Assembly (NCBI GenBank): GCA_031264875.1
Contig: JAISDK010000278.1
Coordinates: 1-8,467 of the forward strand
From: Prevotellaceae bacterium
GTDB lineage: Bacteria > Bacteroidota > Bacteroidia > Bacteroidales > UBA932
Direction of reading: 5' to 3'
DNA: 8,467 nt
Position 1 is the first letter of the stretch, and the number at the start of each line of letters is the position of its first letter. This document shows, one piece after another, positions 1 to 7,360 of the stretch. A model generated the notes under the pieces. That model worked only from the letters and a program-made list of their open reading frames with translations. It was not told the origin of the DNA and did no database searches. The translations under genes and the position numbers were made by a program.

Positions 1-64
1 CGCAATGACGGACGACGATAGTTTACATCTCACAAAACCATCCCGTGCGCAGTATAATCTGCTA

Positions 65-1144
65 TCACTGCATGATTCGTCTGTAAAAATATACTGTAAG
101 CAACCATGCAACAATCAGGAAACCGCCGAGGAAACCGCCAAGTATTATTCCCTTGATTTTTCCCAGGCGATCTATTTCCAGTGGCATTATGGGAGAGTCT
201 ATAACCTGTATCAAAGGCGTTTGCTGTGCCAGATCCAGTTTCAGGATTTCGATATTTTTCATAAGCTCGGCATAAGTTGTTCCCGTAAGCTGTATTGATG
301 TCTGGATTTTTTGCTGTTCTACCCTGACAATCTGTTTTGACGGATTCATATTCTGATCAGAATATTTTGCCTGGCTTTCCAGAGCATGTTCATATTCCTT
401 TCTTACGGAATCAGCCCGCATTTCCATCATTTCCAGATTGACCTTGGTGTTTTGAGTTTTAGTCTGTATATAAAACTCGCTTACAATGCTGATTAGCTTT
501 TCCGTGAAAAGTTTGGCAAACAGTTCGTCCGGATTGGTAAAAGAAATTTTTATAATATCTACATCTTTCTTTTCCTTATTGATAGACAGTTTTTTTGTTG
601 TGATTTCCTTGCCTAAAACATAAAGCAAACTGTCCTGTTTACGAGTGAAATTTGCTCTATCCACTCCCAAGGGGTAAGATATTATTTCTACTTCTTCTTC
701 CTCGTCCTCGTCGTATTCTATAGGATTCAGTTCCATGTAATAGTTTATCAGCCGGCACTGTTGTCCGTCGATATTGACTTCGTTCAGCAGCGTGCGTTCA
801 ATCAGATTGCGCGACTGTAGCAGTTCTATCATGTTATTTCCTGAAAAGACGCCTCCTCCCGATGAACCGAGATTGAATCCTAACTGTCCGGCCAGACTGG
901 ACAGGCTTCCTCCGGAAGAACTCTTTTCAATAACCGAAAATGACAGTTCCGCTATATATTTGGGCGTTTTTATAAAAGAAAAGACCAGTCCCAGCGAAGC
1001 GCTTAACAGTCCAATCGGGACAATAATTTTCCATTTTGAAAGGAGATATTTCCATATTTCCCTTATTTTCAAAATCAATTCTTTCAAAGATATTTCATCG
1101 TCATTAGTTTGTATTTGCCGATTTTCATTTTCTTTAGTTGTCAT
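65..1144 (-). CDS. Wzz/GumC-like polysaccharide chain-length determinant protein, no kinase domain
   Basis: This 359-residue protein has the layout of a polysaccharide co-polymerase, which sits in the inner membrane, sets glycan chain length and contacts the outer-membrane exporter. A cytoplasmic N-terminus (1-38) precedes a membrane segment at about 39-58. A large periplasmic region follows, with charged, helix-prone sequence at about 205-305. The proline-rich stretch at 309-321 (TPLIQVIDSPIMP) is the typical family motif just before the second membrane segment (about 331-353). The protein ends six residues later, so there is no BY-kinase domain with Walker motifs as in Wzc. Ser/Gly-rich stretches lie at 75-102 and an acidic run (DEDEEEEVE) at 145-153. 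The ATG lies 11 bases after the stop of the SLBB exporter gene, so the two are probably co-transcribed and act together. The family assignment is firm; the polymer is unknown. Confidence 0.9.
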   Translation of the reverse strand: MTTKENENRQIQTNDDEISLKELILKIREIWKYLLSKWKIIVPIGLLSASLGLVFSFIKTPKYIAELSFSVIEKSSSGGSLSSLAGQLGFNLGSSGGGVFSGNNMIELLQSRNLIERTLLNEVNIDGQQCRLINYYMELNPIEYDEDEEEEVEIISYPLGVDRANFTRKQDSLLYVLGKEITTKKLSINKEKKDVDIIKISFTNPDELFAKLFTEKLISIVSEFYIQTKTQNTKVNLEMMEMRADSVRKEYEHALESQAKYSDQNMNPSKQIVRVEQQKIQTSIQLTGTTYAELMKNIEILKLDLAQQTPLIQVIDSPIMPLEIDRLGKIKGIILGGFLGGFLIVAWLLTVYFYRRIMQ

Positions 1145-1155
1145 ATATAATTTAA

Positions 1156-3546
1156 TTATTTTCTGAATAAACTTACTATAAGCGCTGATACGGTAACGAT
1201 TGAAGAAGTGAGGGCAATTGTTTCGCCCATCGACATGCGGGTTCTTTCTCTCTGCGGTTTTTCGGGAATATAAATCTTTGCCCCCGGTTTAACATCCGGA
1301 TAATTGTTGAAAAACAGTACCCGTCGTGTAGCCTGTGTTTCTCCGTTGGCGTAAACGACGTATGATTTTCGCTTTAACGCATCAGGAGAGAAACCGCCCG
1401 AGTGATTGATGTAATATTTAAAGGAGCGGTACTGGTCGAACCGTACAAGAGAGGGTAACAGCACTTTTCCCGTTACCTGCACTGTCTGTAGTTCTTTGGG
1501 AATGCTGATAATATCGCCGTCGTCCAGGTACAAGTCCCATTTGGAACCCGGATTTTTCATAATCTCTTCAAGCCTTATACCTACAATAGCTTCATTTTTC
1601 ATATATTTTCCGGGATCTATATATTCATCCGGAATATTTTCAACCACATTCCGTTCTACCTTTTCTTCGGCAATAGTGGTTGCTATCTTTCGGATCATAA
1701 ATGCTCCTTCGGGATAGGCGTATGTATTCAATCCTCCGGCTTTTTTTATCACGTCTGATATTCTTTCCTGATTCGAGGTAAGTATGTAGTTTCCGGGGAA
1801 AAGCACTTCTCCTTCGATTACAATTTTCTTAATATCGGTATATCCGGAGAGAGGTCGGATAATGATATGATCATGGGGAACTAAAGCGAAATCCAGCCCG
1901 TCAAGGTTCTTGTCAATAGTAAATGTATGCTGTTTTGCTATCTGCTTGCCTGTTTTCAATACTTCGGGGTCTATTTCCAGCCTGTATATTTCGATATTTC
2001 TCAGTTCGGCATCATCCTTGACGCCTCCGGCAACGAAAATAAGATCCTGTAAAGTCATATTTTCATGATAATTATACTCTCCGGGAGTTTTCACTTCTCC
2101 TAAGATGGATACTTGTCTCACTTCCTGCATTTCTATGGCGGAAGCGATTGATACAATATCTTCCTTTTTCAGCAATATCTCCGATTTGCCCGAAAGCACG
2201 TCGTTTACATTGAAAGAAAGAATTTCGGTTTCCTTGTTTTCCTTTTCGCGAATGATTGTACCTCTGTGAAGGAAGGCATCTTCTCTCAAGCCGTCGGCTT
2301 TTTCTATAAGATGTTTCAGTGTCATATCCTTAAGCAAGGCGTATGTTCCCGGACGGAAAATCGCTCCCCGTATCCGTACCCTGTTTTCAAAACGGTCGAG
2401 CAGGGAATACATCTCAAATACATCTCCGTCGTTTACTGTAAAAGAACTGAAGGCACTGAAAGCAAGGTCTTCCACTTTCTTTTCCTTTTCCGTATTCCGG
2501 TAAACAGCAATTTTATCCTTGTACGCATTGGTGGTAAATCCTCCGGCATAATTTATCATATCCTGAAAGGATTCGCCGTCTTTTGCTTCGAAATATCCGG
2601 TGTTTTTAAATTCTCCCTTTAATTCGATTCTTTTCTTATACGGTTCTATTTTAATGACGTCCTGGTCCTGAAGCTGTATATTGTTTTTCATTTCCCCGGT
2701 TAAAAGGAAATCGTAGATATCGACAACGGCGATAGTTTTATCGTTGCGTATTACCTTCACGTTACGGAAAGAGCCGTTTCTATTCGGGCCTCCGCAAGCG
2801 TTCAGGGTATTGAACACGGAAGACACAGATGGCAGGGTGTATGTTCCCGGCCTGAATGCTTCGCCTGCAACAATGACTTTTATACTGCGAATATTTCCCA
2901 AAGTGACGCTCACAAAAGTTTTATCGTAGTTAATGGCGTCATAAAGCAGGGACAGCTTATTTGTAATCAATTTTTTTGCCTGCGCAATTGTCAGTCCGCT
3001 AATATGAATCAGCCCTATGCCGCTAATATGTATCGCTCCTTCGGGCGAAATAGCTACGCGATAGTTGTTTTCGGAAAGTCCGAATACATTGATTATTAAT
3101 TCATCGTCGGGGCCAAGCAGGTAGTTTTCGGGAGTCGGAAGCCTGAGATTGGGTTCAAACGTCAGATTTGAAGTGTTGAACAGTGAAGAGCCGTATATTC
3201 TTGTTCCGTCACTGATTTCAACGCTATAGTGATCTGCTTCACGCCGGGCGTTTCGCGTGAGGGATGCCGCGGAGACGTAATCTTCACGTTTTTCCGAGGC
3301 AGTCAGGCTTTGGATTCGTCCTTTCAATTTTCTCCATTCCGCAGGAGACATGCCACTCTGCGGCGCCTGTTCTTCCAGCTGTTCGAGGGTATAGCCGTCT
3401 TTTGTAGCTTTGTCTATGAAATCTTTAATCTGGTCATCGGACAGATTATCCACTTTGATCGATTTAATTTCCTGAAATCCGATATTCTGGCTGTACATGC
3501 CAAAACTTGTTAAAAAGAAAAAGAGTATGAATAAAATTTTTTTCAT
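1156..3546 (-). CDS. Wza-type polysaccharide export outer-membrane protein with about six SLBB repeats
   Basis: This 796-residue protein should form the outer-membrane/periplasmic channel for exopolysaccharide or capsule export. Residues 1-20 are a Sec signal peptide (MKKILFILFFFLTSFGMYSQ) with no lipobox cysteine, unlike E. coli Wza. A polysaccharide-export domain lies at about 136-218 (begins NYLLGPDDELIINVFG). SLBB-type units follow, recognised by the recurring pattern GE-x-PG-Y then GG, starting near 223, 306, 389, 478, 574 and 689. That is many more than the two or three of classical Wza, but long forms of roughly 800 residues are usual in Bacteroidetes. The last 25 residues (about 773-794) are hydrophobic and could be the membrane-inserting C-terminal helix known in Wza. 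The gene starts 12 bases after the DUF1080 gene and ends 11 bases before the Wzz-like gene. Family call is firm; the exact repeat count is by eye. Confidence 0.93.
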   Translation of the reverse strand: MKKILFILFFFLTSFGMYSQNIGFQEIKSIKVDNLSDDQIKDFIDKATKDGYTLEQLEEQAPQSGMSPAEWRKLKGRIQSLTASEKREDYVSAASLTRNARREADHYSVEISDGTRIYGSSLFNTSNLTFEPNLRLPTPENYLLGPDDELIINVFGLSENNYRVAISPEGAIHISGIGLIHISGLTIAQAKKLITNKLSLLYDAINYDKTFVSVTLGNIRSIKVIVAGEAFRPGTYTLPSVSSVFNTLNACGGPNRNGSFRNVKVIRNDKTIAVVDIYDFLLTGEMKNNIQLQDQDVIKIEPYKKRIELKGEFKNTGYFEAKDGESFQDMINYAGGFTTNAYKDKIAVYRNTEKEKKVEDLAFSAFSSFTVNDGDVFEMYSLLDRFENRVRIRGAIFRPGTYALLKDMTLKHLIEKADGLREDAFLHRGTIIREKENKETEILSFNVNDVLSGKSEILLKKEDIVSIASAIEMQEVRQVSILGEVKTPGEYNYHENMTLQDLIFVAGGVKDDAELRNIEIYRLEIDPEVLKTGKQIAKQHTFTIDKNLDGLDFALVPHDHIIIRPLSGYTDIKKIVIEGEVLFPGNYILTSNQERISDVIKKAGGLNTYAYPEGAFMIRKIATTIAEEKVERNVVENIPDEYIDPGKYMKNEAIVGIRLEEIMKNPGSKWDLYLDDGDIISIPKELQTVQVTGKVLLPSLVRFDQYRSFKYYINHSGGFSPDALKRKSYVVYANGETQATRRVLFFNNYPDVKPGAKIYIPEKPQRERTRMSMGETIALTSSIVTVSALIVSLFRK

Positions 3547-3558
3547 CTTGTTAATTTA

Positions 3559-4194
3559 TTATAAATCTGTAACCGTTACGTTTTTGAATTGAATATCCTT
3601 GCCTTCGCTTTGCAGACCTATGTGGCCTGACTTTATTTTACTTGTTGCTGTATTTTGATGTACTCCGTTGATAAAGACATTGATTTTACTGTCCTGAACA
3701 AATATGTTTGCATGGTTCCATCCTCCTGCGGGCTTTTCGCTCGACGGGTTGGATTTTTTCAGCACAGGAAAGGCCGGGCGTCCTTCCGGAGGAGTTGTGT
3801 ATTCATTGAGGTTTGAACCCCCGAGCATTACGAGGTCTCCAGCCTTGCCGGCGGCTAACTGACATTCGATGCCGTTGGGGAATGGATTTTTCGGTTCTTC
3901 GATAAGCACAAATATGCCGCTGTTAGTTGCTTCTACAGGCCAGCGCCATTCGACGTGCAAGACGTAGTTGTTGTATTTTTTTTTGGTGTACATGTATCCA
4001 AGTGTTCCCTTAATATGCAGTATGCTGTCCTGTATGAGAAAGACCTGACCGGCAGGCTTGGAATTTCCGTCAACTACAAAATTCCATTCTGATAAATCTT
4101 TGCCGTTGAATAGTTTTTCAACTTTCTGGGCTTTCACTTCACCGGTGAGATACAGAAGAGATGCAGTTGCCAATAAAAATGCTATTTTATTCAT
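3559..4194 (-). CDS. Secreted DUF1080 / 3-keto-disaccharide hydrolase-like protein
   Basis: This 211-residue protein belongs to the 3-keto-disaccharide hydrolase family (formerly DUF1080), which has a concanavalin-like beta-sandwich fold; some members hydrolyse 3-keto-glycosides. A Sec signal peptide covers about 1-22, with likely cleavage after VKA, so it is exported, and no lipobox is seen. Family marks are LFNGKDLSEW (28-37), the EWRW...NSGIF block (82-95), PNGIECQL (106-113), GGWNHANIFV (157-166) and GHIGLQSEG (190-198). Members usually read IGLQ-x-HG at the last site; here Glu replaces His. The length fits a single complete domain. It is the first gene of a unit with the exporter and chain-length genes, 12 bases upstream of the former, and has its own strong promoter. 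Family is firm; substrate and actual catalysis are unknown, and a purely glycan-binding role is possible. Confidence 0.88.
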   Translation of the reverse strand: MNKIAFLLATASLLYLTGEVKAQKVEKLFNGKDLSEWNFVVDGNSKPAGQVFLIQDSILHIKGTLGYMYTKKKYNNYVLHVEWRWPVEATNSGIFVLIEEPKNPFPNGIECQLAAGKAGDLVMLGGSNLNEYTTPPEGRPAFPVLKKSNPSSEKPAGGWNHANIFVQDSKINVFINGVHQNTATSKIKSGHIGLQSEGKDIQFKNVTVTDL

Positions 4195-4261
4195 AATTAT
4201 AAATTTTTATCAATATGATATTTAACGAGTTCTATAAAACAAACAAACATATTTGACCGTG

Positions 4262-4292
4262 CAAAAGTAAATGATTTTTCCAAGATTGCAAA
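4262..4292 (-). promoter_or_regulatory. Bacteroidetes-type promoter for the polysaccharide export operon
   Basis: On the minus strand a -33 TTTG (4292-4289) is followed by exactly 19 bases and a -7 TACTTTTG (4269-4262), a full match to the Bacteroidetes consensus TTTG-N19-TAnnTTTG. Transcription should begin near 4255, leaving an A/T-rich leader of about 60 bases before the DUF1080 start at 4194. No gap in the downstream three-gene unit is long enough for another clear promoter, so this site probably drives all three genes. Confidence 0.8.
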
Positions 4293-4354
4293 TGTGATAT
4301 AAAAAAGCGGGTAATTTGAAAGAACGTGTTAGTGTTTCAGCAATGATAAGCCCG

Positions 4355-5557
4355 TCAGTCGATTTTATGTACCGAGACTGCTGATGCGAGGTATCCGATA
4401 ACTGCGACGGAGACTATCACCAGAATTAGATCCGTAAAAAGCACTTTCACTGGATAGGCATCTACGAGCAGGTTGCTGCCGGGGAGCTTAAGCAGTCCGA
4501 AATGTTGCTGTAGCAGACATATCGACAAGCCGATAAATATTCCTGCCGCTATTCCGGCAAAGGATATAAGCAGGCCTGTCAGCAAAAATATTCTTCTTAC
4601 AAGTTTGCCGGAGGCGCCCATGCTTTTCAGGGTGGCAATGTCGTCTTTTTTTTCTGTTATCAGCATTGAGAGCGAGCCGGATATGTTGAATGACAGGATG
4701 ACAACTATTAAAATCAGGATTGCATAGACAATCAGTTTTTCCGACCGCATCATGCGGTAGAGGGCTTCATTTTGCTGATATCGTGTTTTTACCTGCAGGT
4801 CGGCGCCGGTAATTCCGGCCACTGTCCGGCGTGTGCTGTTGTGGTCTGTTCCGGGCTTAAGTTTGATTTCGATAGCCGAGGCCTGCGATTCACGGTCGAG
4901 CAGATGCTGTACAAATTCAATCGGGGCAAATGTGTATGCGTCGTCAAAGCTCTTTTCCACTTCAAAGATGCCGGATGGCAACAGGCTCATTGTATTGATG
5001 GATGCTGCGGGATTGCTTAAGGATACTTTTCCTTCGCGTTTCGGGACATTTACATATACCGGCTCTTCCATTCGCAGGCTGAACAGGCCAAGCCTGGCGG
5101 CTATTCCGTAGCCGAAAACGGCTGCGGGATAGCTGTTGCGGTACATGCTGAAATTGCCGTCGTTCATTGAGCCGGACAGGAGGGTGTTTGTTTCGTAGTT
5201 TTCATCTACGCCTTTCATCAGGGCTATGGTCTGCTGGTTTTTGTATTTGAGCAGCACGTTTTCGTCGAGAGTGAGGGAAACGTTGTCCACTTCGGGCAGC
5301 GCTGTTATTTTTGCGATGACTGTACTGTCGATGACAAAGGTTTTTCCGGTTCGGGGGGTGACTTTCAGTTCGGGATCGAAGATGCTGTATATTGATTCTG
5401 TAAGATTTTCGAATCCGTTGAATACTGACAGCACGATGAGCAGCGCCGCTGTGCCGCACACTGCGCCGATAAGGCTGATGTATGAGACCATGTTGATGAT
5501 GTTCAGCGATCTTTTTGACTGTAGATATCTGAGGGCTATGAAAAAGGGGAGGTTCAT
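4355..5557 (-). CDS. LolC/LolE-family ABC transporter permease (FtsX-like)
   Basis: This 400-residue inner-membrane protein has the four-segment plan of lipoprotein-releasing permeases: one membrane helix at about 22-47, a periplasmic domain of some 220 residues, then three helices at about 273-297, 322-350 and 370-393. The N-terminus (FFIALRYL...INMVSYISLIGA...SVFNGF) is typical of the family. The cytoplasmic loop TEKKDDIATLKSMGAS (301-316) is the conserved segment that contacts the ATPase. By family knowledge it would extract lipoproteins from the inner membrane for transport to the outer membrane. No LolD ATPase is in the window, and it cannot be told whether the protein works as LolC, LolE or a homodimer. 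The ATG at 5557 follows the stop of the acyl-CoA ligase gene with no gap, suggesting translational coupling. Other FtsX-type permeases such as MacB are less likely because no fused ATPase is present. Confidence 0.88.
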   Translation of the reverse strand: MNLPFFIALRYLQSKRSLNIINMVSYISLIGAVCGTAALLIVLSVFNGFENLTESIYSIFDPELKVTPRTGKTFVIDSTVIAKITALPEVDNVSLTLDENVLLKYKNQQTIALMKGVDENYETNTLLSGSMNDGNFSMYRNSYPAAVFGYGIAARLGLFSLRMEEPVYVNVPKREGKVSLSNPAASINTMSLLPSGIFEVEKSFDDAYTFAPIEFVQHLLDRESQASAIEIKLKPGTDHNSTRRTVAGITGADLQVKTRYQQNEALYRMMRSEKLIVYAILILIVVILSFNISGSLSMLITEKKDDIATLKSMGASGKLVRRIFLLTGLLISFAGIAAGIFIGLSICLLQQHFGLLKLPGSNLLVDAYPVKVLFTDLILVIVSVAVIGYLASAVSVHKID

Positions 5558-7213
5558 CTATTTTGTGTAAAGGTAACGTTTAATACTTTTTTTTGGTGTT
5601 TTTTCAAATTCTTCCGTATGGATTCTGATTCGGGATATTTGACTGTATGGTGGCAGCTGGGTGTTGATTTCCAGGCGTGCTTTGTCAAGTAATTCTTCAA
5701 GGTCGCTGTCGGAAAGGTTTTCTGCCGAAACTGCGTCGTGGTCGGGATGCGCCAGGGCTACGATTTTTCCGTATGAATCCATCACTATTGATTCTGAGAT
5801 GTATTTTGTGTTGTTCAGCCTGTTTTCGATTTCTTCGGGATATATGTTCTGTCCGTTTGCTCCCAGCAGCATGTTTTTCGATCGTCCCTTTATATAAAGG
5901 TATCCGTTTTTGTCGATGACTCCCAGGTCGCCTGTGTGAAGCCAGCCGCCGGCCATGGCTTCTTTTGTTGCTTCGGGATTTTTGTAGTATCCCAGCATCA
6001 CGTTGTTGCCGCGTGTCAGGATTTCACCGGGTATATTTTCGGGGTCGGGCGAGTCTATTTTTATTTCCATTTGCGGGGCTGCTTTTCCGCACGAAAACAG
6101 GGGTACGGTTGTCCAGTCTTCGTAGGTAATGATCGGTCCGCACTCGGTCATTCCATAGCCAACGGTATATTTGAATCCTATTCGTTTCAGGAATTTTTCG
6201 GCTACGGGACTGAATGCTGCTCCGCCTATTATTACTTCGATGAAGTTTCCTCCAAAGAAATCTGTCAGCCGCTGGTTGATTCTCTTTAAAATGCGCTCGT
6301 CGATCAGGGGCAGGCGCAGGGCGGTTCTCACGAAGGGCTTGTTTATGGCGGGGAACAGTTGTTTTTTGAAGATTTTTTCTACAATGAGCGGCACGGTTAT
6401 GATGATTCGGGGCTTGACGGATGCGAAGGCGTCGAGAATAATTTTAGGGGTCGGAAGCCTTGAAAGGAAGTATGTGTGGCAGCCGGTGATGATTTCGTAT
6501 AGAAATTCAAATGCCAGGCCGTACATGTGTGCCAGGGGAAGTATTGACACGATGTTGTCGCCATGTTTCAGCCCGGTAAGGACGGTTTCGGCAAACAGCA
6601 TGTTGGACAGCAGGCTGCGATAGGGCAGCATTACTCCTTTCGAGAATCCCGTTGTTCCGGAAGTGTAGCTGATCATTGCCAGCTCTTCGGGTTTATCGTT
6701 GTGATATTTGATGTCTTGCGGCATGAATCCTGCCGGATAACGGCGCTGTTCGAGTTCGTCAAACAGTTTTTCTGCTGTTTCCACTTTGACTTTGCCGGAT
6801 TTGATAACGGTGCAGTCGTCGATGAGAATGATCGCTTCAAGGCCGGCCATCTGGGCGTAATCCAGCGAATCGAGAATGTATTTGCCTGTAAATAACAGTT
6901 TCGATTCGGAATGATTTACTATGTGATGGATATTTTCCGGTGTAAATTCGTGAAGTATGGGAACGGCTACGGCGCCATAAGTCACTGCGGCAAGGAAGGA
7001 TATTCCCCAGTTGGACGAGTTTCGCCCGACGATTGATATTTTATCGCCTTTTTTTATGTCGAACACTTCAAATGCGATGTGAAGCCGGGCGATTTGGCGG
7101 GCGATTTGCCCGTATGTAACGGTTTCACTGTTGTAATCAGTCAGTGCAGGCAAATCCCAGTGATTTGTCAGGGATGCTGCTATGTTTGTCAAAAAACTTT
7201 CTCTGTTTACCAT
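5558..7213 (-). CDS. AMP-forming long-chain acyl-CoA ligase (FadD-like)
   Basis: The enzyme activates a carboxylic acid, probably a long-chain fatty acid, to acyl-AMP and then acyl-CoA in the cytoplasm. Numbering from the chosen start (551 residues), the ATP-binding loop YTSGTTGFSKG is at 183-193, LPLAHMYG at 225-232, GGAA at 330-333, YGMTECGP at 353-360, WLHTGDLG at 424-431 and KGRSKNMLLGANGQNIYPEEIE at about 442-463. The C-terminal A10 region reads EKTPKKSIKRYLY, with Ser where the usual catalytic Lys falls. The frame is open up to 7264, but its first codon there is TTG and overlaps a possible -7 box. ATGs occur at 7243 and 7213. I chose 7213 because AAGG precedes it by four bases and MVNRESFL resembles normal N-termini; 7243 would add ten residues. 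The gene abuts the LolC/E-like permease (TAGATG). Acyl substrate is inferred, not shown. Confidence 0.9.
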   Translation of the reverse strand: MVNRESFLTNIAASLTNHWDLPALTDYNSETVTYGQIARQIARLHIAFEVFDIKKGDKISIVGRNSSNWGISFLAAVTYGAVAVPILHEFTPENIHHIVNHSESKLLFTGKYILDSLDYAQMAGLEAIILIDDCTVIKSGKVKVETAEKLFDELEQRRYPAGFMPQDIKYHNDKPEELAMISYTSGTTGFSKGVMLPYRSLLSNMLFAETVLTGLKHGDNIVSILPLAHMYGLAFEFLYEIITGCHTYFLSRLPTPKIILDAFASVKPRIIITVPLIVEKIFKKQLFPAINKPFVRTALRLPLIDERILKRINQRLTDFFGGNFIEVIIGGAAFSPVAEKFLKRIGFKYTVGYGMTECGPIITYEDWTTVPLFSCGKAAPQMEIKIDSPDPENIPGEILTRGNNVMLGYYKNPEATKEAMAGGWLHTGDLGVIDKNGYLYIKGRSKNMLLGANGQNIYPEEIENRLNNTKYISESIVMDSYGKIVALAHPDHDAVSAENLSDSDLEELLDKARLEINTQLPPYSQISRIRIHTEEFEKTPKKSIKRYLYTK

Positions 7214-7261
7214 TGCGCCTTTTATTTTACTGTTTAAAAACATATAACTGTTTTTAAAGTG

Positions 7262-7269
7262 CAAAAATA
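7262..7269 (-). promoter_or_regulatory. Possible -7 box upstream of the acyl-CoA ligase gene
   Basis: The minus strand reads TATTTTTG here, matching TAnnTTTG. Transcription would start near 7255, 12-42 bases before the candidate ATGs at 7243 and 7213, which argues against translation from the upstream TTG. No good -33 TTTG lies 19-21 bases upstream, so the call is weak and rests on the -7 match and position. Confidence 0.35.
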
Positions 7270-7315
7270 CTCAAATATTTTAAATGGGAACAGCTTCGCG
7301 TATGATTGTTTTGCA

Positions 7316-7323
7316 TATCTTTG
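7316..7323 (+). promoter_or_regulatory. -7 box of the promoter for the double-DTG protein gene
   Basis: TATCTTTG matches the Bacteroidetes -7 consensus TAnnTTTG. The expected start of transcription falls at or next to an A11 run (7329-7339), followed by a leader made only of A and T up to AAAACA before the ATG at 7361. The -33 element is poor (TTCG at 7295-7298, spacing 17). The leader has no Shine-Dalgarno sequence, as is common in this phylum. Confidence 0.5.
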
Positions 7324-7360
7324 CCCCGAAAAAAAAAAATTATAATTATAATATAAAACA

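Noticed and set aside
1..64. Possible repeat or terminator downstream of the Wzz-like gene
   Set aside because: Only a 4-bp stem (GCAG/CTGC) and an edge sequence beginning CGCAATGACG are visible, too little to support a feature.
5..298. Plus-strand open frame of 97 codons at the left edge
   Set aside because: Most of it is antisense to the end of the Wzz-like gene, and no family features were seen.
774..1166. Plus-strand open frame of 130 codons
   Set aside because: It is antisense to the Wzz-like gene and reads as low-complexity sequence without a promoter or domain.
4301..4354. Terminator after the LolC/E-like gene (CGGG...CCCGC then T6 on the minus strand)
   Set aside because: The stem is only four base pairs with a loop near 40 bases, too weak to call despite the T-run.
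6171..6623. Plus-strand open frame of 150 codons
   Set aside because: It lies wholly inside the acyl-CoA ligase gene on the other strand, whose motifs are clear, and its product shows no recognisable domain.
7262..7264. TTG codon as start of the acyl-CoA ligase
   Set aside because: It overlaps the likely -7 box and would add 17 residues unlike the family; ATG at 7213 or 7243 is better.
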